Source: Alphaproteobacteria bacterium (GTDB taxonomy: Bacteria; Pseudomonadota; Alphaproteobacteria; UBA6615). Taken from it: a DNA stretch of 37,231 bases. This document shows, one piece after another, positions 28,156-34,980 of this stretch. Under the pieces are notes generated by a model that was not told where the DNA came from, did not search any database, and was given only the letters and a program-made list of their open reading frames with translations. The translations under genes and the position numbers were made by a program. The DNA lies in contig JAPUHN010000333.1 of assembly GCA_027297685.1 (NCBI GenBank), positions 1 through 37,231 of the forward strand, given 5' to 3'. Position 1 is the first letter of the stretch. Every line of letters begins with the position of its first letter.

Positions 28156-28569
28156 ATGTCAGATGACAGGAACATGCGCCCATTCGATATTGGCGGCGAT
28201 TCCCGACCTACAATACTGGTCGTCGATGACGACCGCGAGCAAGCAGAACAAATCGGTACGTTCTTGTCGAAATTTGGCATTTCCGTGCTGCTCGAGGACA
28301 ATGGATTTGCTGCGGTCAACACGATTCGGCGCGTTCAGCCGGCCGTCGTCCTCATGGATGTCCGAATGCCGGGACTTGACGGTATCAAGGCGGCGCAATT
28401 GACATCGGGTCCGGAAAACAAGGCCAAGATCATTTTAATGTCGGGTTACGCCGACCAGATCAAACGCGTATCAGAAGAAGAACTCGACGTATTCGCTGTC
28501 GTGGACAAACCCCTGGCGCTTCGGGTGTTGATCCGCTTTATACAAGCAGCACTACACGACACCACCTAG
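28156..28569 (+). CDS. Single-domain response regulator (receiver only)
   Basis: A 137-residue cytoplasmic receiver without output domain. Acidic pocket residues lie in LVVDDDRE, the phospho-acceptor is Asp68 in VLMDVRMPG, the conserved Ser in ILMSGYA stands in the Thr/Ser switch position, and the invariant lysine is in VVDKP (about 118). It starts eight bases after the kinase gene and is surely co-transcribed with it. Lacking a DNA-binding domain, it may relay phosphate onward or act through protein contacts. A short 18-residue N-terminal extension precedes the receiver. Its TAG stop codon overlaps the stop of the convergent lipoprotein gene. Confidence 0.92.
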   Translation: MSDDRNMRPFDIGGDSRPTILVVDDDREQAEQIGTFLSKFGISVLLEDNGFAAVNTIRRVQPAVVLMDVRMPGLDGIKAAQLTSGPENKAKIILMSGYADQIKRVSEEELDVFAVVDKPLALRVLIRFIQAALHDTT

Positions 28570-29237
28570 GCGCGCCGAGCCGATTGACCAGTCTGCAGGG
28601 TCCAAACGACAAGGTCCTTCAGCGCTTTGCCGAGTGCCTTGTCGAACGCTCCAATAATATCTTCGATCCGATCCGCATTTGCGCCGACTCTCGCCTCGAA
28701 AGTTTCCGAGCCAATAATTGTACGTTGCGGCATTTTGACCATTTTGGCATTCAACCGCACATGGGCGTTCGGTCGTCCGCTAGTGGTGTATTCGCTTTGA
28801 AATTCACGCAGCTCCATTTTTAGAACAAAGTCGGCGCGCAACCCCAACGACTCACGTCCGACGGCGACGATTTTTCCTGAATTTTCGAACGACTCCACAA
28901 CCAGAGTTTGAATCATCGCCGGCGCCAGATCGGTCCAGTTCGCGCGCGCGTAATATTCGAGTTCGATCGCCGCGCGATGAAGTGCAATGCGGGTGGTATC
29001 GAGGCCGGCCGGCGCCAGTGGGGGCTCGATCACGAGCTGCCAGTCGACGGTCGGCAATCCGTCGGGAAACGTGTTTTTGGGTGTGAGGCGGAACAGGCGC
29101 GGCGGCGGTCCTGTACCCGGCAGAACACCCGCACACGAGCTTGTCAGTGTCGCGAATGCCACCAGGGTCATAGTTTTCAGCAATCGGCGGCGATCCTGGA
29201 TCGCACCGACGAGTTTCCTTTTATTACCAGCGCTCAT
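28566..29237 (-). CDS. ABC-type transport auxiliary lipoprotein (PqiC-like)
   Basis: A probable outer-membrane lipoprotein of the ABC_trans_aux family (DUF330), the class that includes PqiC and partners of MCE transporters. From the ATG at 29237 it has a basic start, a hydrophobic stretch TMTLVAFATL and a lipobox-like TSSC, then the mature domain with PPRLFRLTP, LVIEPPLAPAGLDTTRIAL and ELEYYARANWTD, typical of the family. In-frame ATGs at 29255 and 29303 would overlap the mlaD end; 29237 begins one base after the mlaD stop and is preferred. It is the last gene of the Mla-type operon, and its role is inferred to be at the outer-membrane end of lipid transfer. Its stop overlaps that of the convergent receiver gene. 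Confidence 0.85.
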   Translation of the reverse strand: MSAGNKRKLVGAIQDRRRLLKTMTLVAFATLTSSCAGVLPGTGPPPRLFRLTPKNTFPDGLPTVDWQLVIEPPLAPAGLDTTRIALHRAAIELEYYARANWTDLAPAMIQTLVVESFENSGKIVAVGRESLGLRADFVLKMELREFQSEYTTSGRPNAHVRLNAKMVKMPQRTIIGSETFEARVGANADRIEDIIGAFDKALGKALKDLVVWTLQTGQSARRA

Positions 29238-29238
29238 A

Positions 29239-30195
29239 TCACTGCCGTGTCTCATAACCCTTTTGCTGATTGCCGAAAATAAAGCGCGCAGGGTCCCGTT
29301 CAACTTGCGTGGTGACCCGATTAAGGACGTCGATCAACGTACGCGCTTCGCTCAAAAAATTCGTCAACTCGTATAAACCCTCGCTGGTAAAATCGCGCAA
29401 CGGTGCGCGGTTTTCGGCGATCAGCGCTTCGATCTCGTTCGAAACACGGGTCATTGTTGTCGCCGATTTTCGTAGATCGCCAATTAAGCTCGCCACCTCG
29501 GGCTCGTTCCGTGCGACGGTCGCGTTGATTGTACCGGCGGTCTTTTTCAGGGCATCGCTGGCGTCACGCAGATTGGCCATGGTTTGCGCGGCGCTTGTGA
29601 ACAACGTTTCGATATCGTCCGTACGCGCGGCCAAGGCGCCGGTCAGTGCCGAAACGTTGCGCAGCGATTCCGCGAAGGCGGCTTGATTGTCATCGCTTAA
29701 CAGCGCTGATGCTCGGCTGACGAGCAATTGCAGGCTTTGTAATAATTCGGGCGCATCTTCCAGAAAACGTTCGAGCGTAGAGGCCTGTGAGGCAATGGCC
29801 GCTCTTTTCTCGCCAGGTTTGGGCGCCAATGGCGGCGCATCTTGGGTACCGCCGGCCAGTAGGATCGTGACGCCGCCGGTCAGTCCTGCAATCTGCAGGC
29901 TCGCCTGCGTGTCTTCGCGCACGGGCGTCTCCGCGGGAACCTCGATGGCAACGATAACATTCTCGACCTGGTCGGGATCGATGCGTATGCCGACCACTTC
30001 GCCGACCAGAATGCCGTTTAACTCGACCGAACTGCCCACTTTCAGACCGCTGACGGAGCCCGGGAAGTGGATATCGTAGCGCGTAAATTGCACATCGAAT
30101 TGGAATTTCGCCAGCCACAGAAAAAACACCGTGGTGCCGACTAATATCAACAGCACGAAGCTGCCGACCAGGAGATTATTTGCGCGGGTTTCCAT
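29239..30195 (-). CDS. mlaD: MlaD family substrate-binding protein (MCE domain)
   Basis: Periplasmic lipid-binding component of an ABC transporter anchored in the inner membrane. The 318-residue protein has a single N-terminal transmembrane helix (about 8-29, LLVGSFVLLILVGTTVFFLWLA), an MCE domain (about 37-115, with GSVSGLKVGSSVELNGILVGEV and the loop IAGLTGGVTILL), and a long helical C-terminal region (about 125-300). It is longer than Escherichia coli MlaD (about 183 residues) and closer to the helical-tail MCE proteins such as those of plants and many Alphaproteobacteria. The ATG overlaps the mlaF stop by one base. Phospholipid as substrate is inferred from the family. Confidence 0.92.
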   Translation of the reverse strand: METRANNLLVGSFVLLILVGTTVFFLWLAKFQFDVQFTRYDIHFPGSVSGLKVGSSVELNGILVGEVVGIRIDPDQVENVIVAIEVPAETPVREDTQASLQIAGLTGGVTILLAGGTQDAPPLAPKPGEKRAAIASQASTLERFLEDAPELLQSLQLLVSRASALLSDDNQAAFAESLRNVSALTGALAARTDDIETLFTSAAQTMANLRDASDALKKTAGTINATVARNEPEVASLIGDLRKSATTMTRVSNEIEALIAENRAPLRDFTSEGLYELTNFLSEARTLIDVLNRVTTQVERDPARFIFGNQQKGYETRQ

Positions 30196-31004
30196 TATCG
30201 TTGATCGTCGACGCCAGCTATATGGTCAAGAGCCGCACGCGCGCGCGGTCCGTGAAAGTACTCGTGTATCCACGGCTCGGTGTCTTGCCGCAGGCTTTGC
30301 ATTGTGCCGACCTTGACACGTTTGTCGAGTAGTACGGCGATGCGGTCGCAAATCGCGCCAAGGCTGTCGAGGTCGTGGGTCACCATAATCACCGTTAAAT
30401 TGAGCGCTTGGCGCAACTCGCCGATCAGTTGATCGAACGCTGCGGCGCCGATCGGATCGAGCCCGGCCGTCGGTTCATCGAGGAATAAAATTTCTGGATC
30501 GAGCGCCAGCGCCCGTGCCAGCCCAGCCCGTTTGCGCATGCCGCCGGATAGCTCGGACGGATATTTGTTGGCGGCATCGGGCGGCAGGCCGACCATGTTG
30601 ATTTTCAATTCGGCGATTTCGAGACGTAACGCGGGCGGCAGGTCGGTGTGCTCGGCAAGCGGCAGCATGATGTTTTGTGCCACCGTTTGCGAACTGAACA
30701 GCGCGCCATCTTGAAACAGCACGCCGATCCGTTTCTGCAACGCTGCGCGCGCGGCGTCGTTGAGCGCGGTTATATCTTTGCCCAGCACCGTGATTTGGCC
30801 GGCCGCCGGGCGGATCAGTCCGACCATGGCGCGTAACAGAACCGATTTTCCGGATCCCGAGCCGCCAACGATCCCTAAGATTTCACCGCGTTCGATCGTC
30901 AGCTCCAGATTGTCGTGGATGACCTCGGCGCCGAACTGGGTGCGCAGCCCGGAGACACGCAAGATCGTCTCGGCAGCCGCACCGCTGGTCGCCGGGGCCG
31001 TCAT
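30195..31004 (-). CDS. mlaF: MlaF family ABC transporter ATP-binding protein
   Basis: Cytoplasmic ATPase of the Mla-type lipid transporter, 269 residues. Walker A is GGSGSGKS at residues 47-54, the signature is LSGGMRKRAGLARAL, Walker B is ILFLDEPTAGLDP and the switch histidine lies in VTHDLDS. The C-terminal tail (EPWIHEYFHGPRAR) is characteristic of MlaF proteins. The frame is open well upstream inside mlaE, but the ATG at 31004 overlapping the mlaE stop codon by one base is the evident start. One-base overlaps on both sides indicate strict translational coupling. Confidence 0.95.
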   Translation of the reverse strand: MTAPATSGAAAETILRVSGLRTQFGAEVIHDNLELTIERGEILGIVGGSGSGKSVLLRAMVGLIRPAAGQITVLGKDITALNDAARAALQKRIGVLFQDGALFSSQTVAQNIMLPLAEHTDLPPALRLEIAELKINMVGLPPDAANKYPSELSGGMRKRAGLARALALDPEILFLDEPTAGLDPIGAAAFDQLIGELRQALNLTVIMVTHDLDSLGAICDRIAVLLDKRVKVGTMQSLRQDTEPWIHEYFHGPRARAALDHIAGVDDQR

Positions 31005-32155
31005 CAGATTCCCAGCTCGGCGAATAATATTGAAAACAACGCGTCGAGAATGATCACCAAGAAGATCGATTCGACGACCGAGCGGGTGGTCCGCATTCCG
31101 ACCGACTCCGCGCTGCCGGAAACGCGCAAACCTTCGTAGCAGCCGACCAATCCGATGATGAAGCCGAACATCGGCGCTTTGATGATGCCGATCCAGAATG
31201 TCCACAGGGTTGTGGCGCTGGCGAGCTGGCGCGCGAACTGGAAAAACGTTATGTCGAGCGCCGTCGTTGCCATAATCGCACCGCCGAGCAGCCCCATCAT
31301 GTTGGCGAAGAAAGCGAGCAGTGGCAGGCAGATGACCATGGCCCACATGCGCGGCAGCACCAGCACCTCCATCGGGTCGAGGCCGATCGTGCGCATCGCG
31401 TCGATCTCTTCATTGACTTTCATGGTGCCGATCTGCGCGGTGAACGCGCTGCCGGACCGACCTGCCAGTATAATCGCAGTGAGAAGTACGCCCATTTCGC
31501 GTAGTACGCCGGAAGCGACGATGTTGACCGTGAATATCTCGACCCCAAACTTCGCCAGTTGCTCAGCGCCCTGGAACGCCAATACCACGCCGATCAAAAA
31601 CGATATCAAGCCGACGATGGGGATAGCGTTCAGGCCACTCTGCTCGATGTGAAAAATCAGCGGCGTTAGTCGAATACGGCTGGGCCGGACGATCGAACGG
31701 CCCAGGACGATCACCACAAGGCCGAGGAAGTTAATCAGGTCGCGCGCTTCGTAAAGTACGGCGAACGTTGCGCTGCCGACCCGGTCGATCATGCTGACGA
31801 AAGCGTTTCGGCGTGGCGGCGGTTCCGGGCATTTCACGGCGTTGCGGGCTACCGTATCGATCAATGAAGTATGGGCCGGACTGGCCGAGATCAGTTCGGT
31901 TTCGATGCCTTGGTCTTTGAGCGCCGAAATGGTGCGCCAGACCAGCCACGCACCCGCTGTGTCGAGCGCCGAGACTTGGGCCATGTCGACGGTTACGCGA
32001 TGGTTGGGTATGGCAGGTAATGCTTTCAGCGCGCGGTCGATACCGGCCGCCGCCGCCACGGTCCATTGGCCGCCCAGCACGATGCGCCAGAGATCGCCCT
32101 CGCGCCGGCTATCGACTGTCCCGATGTCTCCCGCCGTGCCGGCGTCGGTGCTCAT
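31004..32155 (-). CDS. mlaE: MlaE family permease with N-terminal STAS domain
   Basis: Inner-membrane permease of the lipid transporter, 383 residues. The C-terminal 260 residues are the MlaE domain, with GLNAIPIVGLISFLIGVVLAFQGAEQL, LREMGVLLTAIILAGRSGSAFTAQIGTMKVNEEIDAMRTIG split over the conserved coupling loop, and several further membrane helices ending in DALFSIL. The N-terminal part (about 15-105, VTVDMAQVSALDTAGAWLVWRT) is a STAS domain like the separate MlaB protein of Escherichia coli. The fusion explains why no separate mlaB gene is present. No mlaC-like periplasmic shuttle gene is in the operon. A 93-base gap separates it from the putative transglycosylase gene upstream. Confidence 0.94.
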   Translation of the reverse strand: MSTDAGTAGDIGTVDSRREGDLWRIVLGGQWTVAAAAGIDRALKALPAIPNHRVTVDMAQVSALDTAGAWLVWRTISALKDQGIETELISASPAHTSLIDTVARNAVKCPEPPPRRNAFVSMIDRVGSATFAVLYEARDLINFLGLVVIVLGRSIVRPSRIRLTPLIFHIEQSGLNAIPIVGLISFLIGVVLAFQGAEQLAKFGVEIFTVNIVASGVLREMGVLLTAIILAGRSGSAFTAQIGTMKVNEEIDAMRTIGLDPMEVLVLPRMWAMVICLPLLAFFANMMGLLGGAIMATTALDITFFQFARQLASATTLWTFWIGIIKAPMFGFIIGLVGCYEGLRVSGSAESVGMRTTRSVVESIFLVIILDALFSILFAELGI

Positions 32156-32248
32156 GCGTTGCCACTGCCATGCGAATAGCTGAACGTTCCTTGCCCAACC
32201 GAGCAGGATACAACCGACAGGATGGCATGGTTAACCGGGTGACGGAAG

Positions 32249-32920
32249 CTAGCGCGAGCGGGCTATCAGACTAAGATTGCGTTCGCGCTGCCGTTCGGCG
32301 CGCCGCTGCTTGTAGGCGATGATGACCGATTGGCGGTAGACCTCAGCCGACGTTCGTTGTTTTTTGTGCCAAAAGTTCAGGACCCGCTCCCGGTAGGGTT
32401 CGCCGCGGCTGGGGTCGGCCGAGTGATAGCGCCGGACGGCTTCAGACCAGGATTTGTTGTCGCGCTGCAGTTTGCCGAGGAACTGCGCGGCGTAGCGCGC
32501 GTTGATGTTCGGGTCGAACGCCTCTTCCAAATTGGCGAAAGCGTCGGGGTGGTAACGCAAATTCACCTGTAGGCAACCGACGTCGATATTGCGGACGCCC
32601 TTGCGTTGCAGGTCGTGCACAAATGCAATGGCAGTTTTCTTGTCAGCGAAAAAGTTGCCCTTGCCGCCGCTTGTAACGGTCCATGGCCAGGCAATAATTG
32701 CCTGCACTTCGGCGTCCCATCGGCCGGATTCAACGAACGAAATCGCTGTCAGCAGATCTTGCGGCAAGGCGCCACTGGCCTCGGCGTGCTGTATCGCGCG
32801 CTGGCAAATGTGCCGGAATTGCGGGATCGGCAGGGGTGTCGCCGCGCTGGCAACGGAAACCGATAGGTAGGTGGCCAGCGTCACCGCGATTAGGAACCAG
32901 AGCTTTGATGACCTTTGCAT
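32249..32920 (-). CDS. Lytic transglycosylase-like protein, SLT domain
   Basis: A 223-residue secreted protein. A signal peptide is clear (about 1-26, hydrophobic LWFLIAVTLATYLSVSV and cleavage after ASA). The mature part resembles lysozyme-like SLT domains: the putative catalytic Glu64 is in AISFVESGRWD, followed by WPWTVTSGGKGNFF, the NIDVGCLQVNLRYH motif and YAAQFLGKL. These support a peptidoglycan-cleaving role in the periplasm. The C-terminal tail (about 175-223) is strongly basic and helical. It is upstream of and collinear with the Mla operon, 93 bases away, so co-transcription is possible but not shown. Enzyme activity is inferred. Confidence 0.88.
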   Translation of the reverse strand: MQRSSKLWFLIAVTLATYLSVSVASAATPLPIPQFRHICQRAIQHAEASGALPQDLLTAISFVESGRWDAEVQAIIAWPWTVTSGGKGNFFADKKTAIAFVHDLQRKGVRNIDVGCLQVNLRYHPDAFANLEEAFDPNINARYAAQFLGKLQRDNKSWSEAVRRYHSADPSRGEPYRERVLNFWHKKQRTSAEVYRQSVIIAYKQRRAERQRERNLSLIARSR

Positions 32921-33084
32921 GAGTTAAACGGAGCAAATCCCATGCCAAACTGCGCTATTTTTTTGGGTGAACGAAGCGCAACACCATAATTATTGTGCGA
33001 TGCAATATATTCTTGTAATAATATGTCGTCAAAATGGGAAAATATGGCGAAATAATTCTTATTTTCAGACAGTTATGCGAGCCA

Positions 33085-33113
33085 TTGAAAATGCTGCGAG
33101 TGCGAAGTATTTA
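33085..33113 (+). promoter_or_regulatory. Candidate promoter of the small RNA
   Basis: TTGAAA at 33085-33090 matches five of six bases of the -35 consensus. After exactly 17 bases comes TATTTA at 33108-33113, a weak -10. Transcription would start near 33120, exactly where the first hairpin of the candidate RNA begins. The surrounding 32921-33119 is AT-rich and holds no other gene I can support. Confidence 0.4.
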
Positions 33114-33119
33114 TTGCAC

Positions 33120-33204
33120 TGCGGTATCGGCCAATGGCCGAGGCCGCCTATTTAGCGTTTCCTCCCTTTACTTGGGCCGTGGCTTCAACCACGGCCTTTT
33201 TTTT
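33120..33204 (+). ncRNA. Candidate trans-acting small RNA, about 85 nt
   Basis: A stand-alone transcript is predicted because a strong terminator points right although no rightward gene lies upstream. Its parts are a 5' hairpin (GCGG 33121-33124 with CCGC 33144-33147, and TCGGCC 33127-33132 with GGCCGA 33136-33141), a single-stranded linker with CCTCCC at 33161-33166, and the terminator hairpin with eight T. A promoter-like pair ends at 33113. The CCTCCC could pair with ribosome binding sites, as known for several alphaproteobacterial small RNAs. No name can be assigned. The 3' end is antisense to the last codons of phhA. Confidence 0.45.
33175..33204 (+). terminator. Strong Rho-independent terminator (rightward)
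   Basis: A perfect 8-bp stem, GGCCGTGG (33175-33182) with CCACGGCC (33189-33196), encloses a CTTCAA loop and is followed directly by eight T (33197-33204). On the minus strand no T run follows, so it works only for rightward transcripts. The phhA stop codon lies across the loop-stem boundary at 33185-33187. Confidence 0.85.
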
Positions 33205-34057
33205 GCATTTTCGTGGCGCTGCCGCGATCTGTAAAACTGCCACCGACCGATGTGTCGGAGGGCTGAATATCGCCGGGCTCGATTTCCGCCAATCCGGCGA
33301 GCTCACGATAGATCGGCGCGAAGTCGGGCGCCGTTTCGCTCATCAGCTGCTCGAAGCTATCGATCACGAAATAGGTTTCTTGAAAATCGTCGATGCGATA
33401 ACGCGTGCGCAGTATGCGCTTTAGGTCGAACGCGATGCGGTTGGGTTTCCGATCGTCGAGGCAATAGATCGACTCGCCTCTCGACGACAAAATGCCGGCG
33501 CCGTAAATGCGCGGACCATCTGGGGTGTGCAGCAGGCCGAATTCGACCGTGTACCAGTATAGCCGCGCCAGCTTATCGAGGGCGCCCAGGCGCAGGGCCT
33601 TAAGCCCGCCACGGCCATAGGCTTGCAGATAATCGGCAAACGCCGGATTGGTGAGCAGCGGAACGTGGCCATAGACATCGTGAAAAATGTCGGGCTCTTG
33701 CAGGTAGTCCATTTGCTCGGGCGAACGAATCCATCGGGTGGCGACGAACCGGCGTTCGGCCATGTGGCCAAAAAATGCCGCTTCGGAAATCAGACCGGGC
33801 ACGGCGACAACTTGCCAACCCGTCGTTTTTCCAAGCACGTCGTTCAATTTGCGAAAGTCGGGAATACCGTCGGCGCAAACGCCCAATTGATCGAGGCCGG
33901 CGAGATATTCGTCGCATGCGCGGCCGACGAGCAGCCGGGACTGGCGTTCGAACAATTGCCGCCAGGTGGCGTGATCGCGGTCGCAATAGGCCTCCCAGTC
34001 CTGCGCTATCGTGCAATCGTCGGTATTGGTGTCGGGGCTATCTGCTGCCGTGGTCAT
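33185..34057 (-). CDS. phhA: Phenylalanine 4-monooxygenase (PhhA)
   Basis: Non-heme iron, pterin-dependent enzyme converting phenylalanine to tyrosine. The 290-residue bacterial monomeric form is complete, with iron ligands His126 and His131 in DIFHDVYGHVPLL and Glu172 in YWYTVEFGL. VPGLISEAAFFGHMAERRF and LSSRGESIYCL are other family motifs. A GAGGAA ribosome binding site precedes the ATG. The last residues (KMQKKGRG) are encoded by the complement of a rightward terminator and its T run. It is divergent from an AsnC/Lrp regulator, inferred to control it. No pterin dehydratase gene (phhB) is in the window. Confidence 0.96.
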   Translation of the reverse strand: MTTAADSPDTNTDDCTIAQDWEAYCDRDHATWRQLFERQSRLLVGRACDEYLAGLDQLGVCADGIPDFRKLNDVLGKTTGWQVVAVPGLISEAAFFGHMAERRFVATRWIRSPEQMDYLQEPDIFHDVYGHVPLLTNPAFADYLQAYGRGGLKALRLGALDKLARLYWYTVEFGLLHTPDGPRIYGAGILSSRGESIYCLDDRKPNRIAFDLKRILRTRYRIDDFQETYFVIDSFEQLMSETAPDFAPIYRELAGLAEIEPGDIQPSDTSVGGSFTDRGSATKMQKKGRG

Positions 34058-34108
34058 AATTTTTTCCTCGACTCCAATATAGGCAGCGGGGCGGGGAATT
34101 AATTTCTC

Positions 34109-34142
34109 TTTTTTCTAATGATTCGAATAAAATTAGAAAAAA
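34109..34142. promoter_or_regulatory. Dyad operator candidate 1 in the phhA/lrp intergenic region
   Basis: A perfect 11-bp inverted repeat, TTTTTTCTAAT (34109-34119) with ATTAGAAAAAA (34132-34142), separated by 12 bases that contain the palindrome ATTCGAAT (34121-34128). It is midway between the two divergent starts. AT-rich dyads of this kind suit AsnC/Lrp proteins; binding is inferred. Confidence 0.45.
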
Positions 34143-34169
34143 TTACCGAAATTAAGATAATTAAGGTAA
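34143..34169. promoter_or_regulatory. Dyad operator candidate 2 ahead of the lrp gene
   Basis: A 27-bp imperfect palindrome: TTACC (34143-34147) and AATTA pair with TAATT and GGTAA (34165-34169), ten of twelve positions per arm. It directly adjoins the first dyad and includes the AAGG ribosome binding site of the regulator gene, so bound protein could block its own expression. Confidence 0.4.
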
Positions 34170-34178
34170 GATTTTACT

Positions 34179-34649
34179 ATGGATGCGTTGGATACAAAAA
34201 TTTTAATTGTTCTACAGGAGGATGCCTCCTTGCCCGTTGCCGCGGTTGCCGATGCGGTCGGCCTGTCGGTAACGCCCTGCTGGCGGCGGATCCGAAAACT
34301 GGAAGAGGCCGGCATCATTCTGCGGCGGGTCACCTTGCTTGACCGCAAGGCCGCCGGGATCGGCGTGGTGGTTTTCGCCAGCGTATCCTTGGTCCGCCAT
34401 ACCGAGCAAACGGTGGCCGAGTTCGACGATTTCGTTTCGCGCCGGCCGGAAATTCTCGAAGCCCACGCGGTCAGCGGCGACCGCGACTACCAGTTGAAAA
34501 TTGCCGTACGCGACATCGAGGAATATGAGGGTTTCCTCAACCGCAACCTGTTGGCGCTATCGTGTATCGCGTCGGTCAATTCTCGTTTCATGTTGCGCGA
34601 AATCAAATATACGACGGCGCTTCCCTTGCCGGCAGCAGATGGCGGCTAG
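34179..34649 (+). CDS. AsnC/Lrp family transcriptional regulator
   Basis: A 156-residue DNA-binding regulator. The N-terminal winged helix-turn-helix (about 2-55, LDTKILIVLQEDASLPVAAVADAVGLSVTPCWRRIRKLEEAGII) is followed by the ligand-binding RAM domain (about 65-145, with SVSLVRHTEQTVAEFDDF and VSGDRDYQLKIAVRDIEEYEGFL). Such proteins form octamers and respond to amino acids. The divergent phhA suggests phenylalanine or tyrosine as effector, which is inference. Two adjacent dyads lie between the genes. The TAG stop codon shares its AG with the outer end of the 298-bp inverted-repeat element, so the present C-terminus may have been set by that insertion. Confidence 0.93.
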   Translation: MDALDTKILIVLQEDASLPVAAVADAVGLSVTPCWRRIRKLEEAGIILRRVTLLDRKAAGIGVVVFASVSLVRHTEQTVAEFDDFVSRRPEILEAHAVSGDRDYQLKIAVRDIEEYEGFLNRNLLALSCIASVNSRFMLREIKYTTALPLPAADGG

Positions 34650-34945
34650 AGCAGTATCCGGCCAGATTGAATCAATTCTGTTGGCGCCATGGGACCTTGG
34701 CGGGGCGGCGGTCCACGCGGAAGACGGTGCGGCGCGATGCGGTGGCATCCCGCAAGCCGTCTGACAAAGTGGCCGCCCGCCGATCGCCAACCCCCCAATT
34801 CGTCAAAAGGGGGGGCGTGCGGCTATGCGTCAATGCCGGCGGGCTTCGGCTCGACCATAGCTTAAGCTATGCTCTTCACCGATGCCCTTGTCCTTGACAC
34901 ACATCCGCTCCGCCAGAATGGTTCAATCTGGTCGGATACTGCTCT
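34648..34945. mobile_element. Candidate MITE-like element with 33-bp terminal inverted repeats
   Basis: The left end (34648-34680) and right end (34914-34945) are inverted repeats with two mismatches and one gap over 33 bases. The outer 13 bases (AGAGCAGTATCCG) are identical. The 233 bases between contain a CCCCCC/GGGGGG stem and a perfect 16-bp palindrome (34856-34871) but no credible gene and no transposase. Size and ends suggest a non-autonomous element or dispersed palindromic repeat. I could not find a clear target-site duplication, and only one copy is in the window. It fills the 331-base gap between the regulator and the GNAT gene. Confidence 0.6.
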
Positions 34946-34980
34946 GGCGTTTGATACGTATCGCCTGGACTGAATAAACG

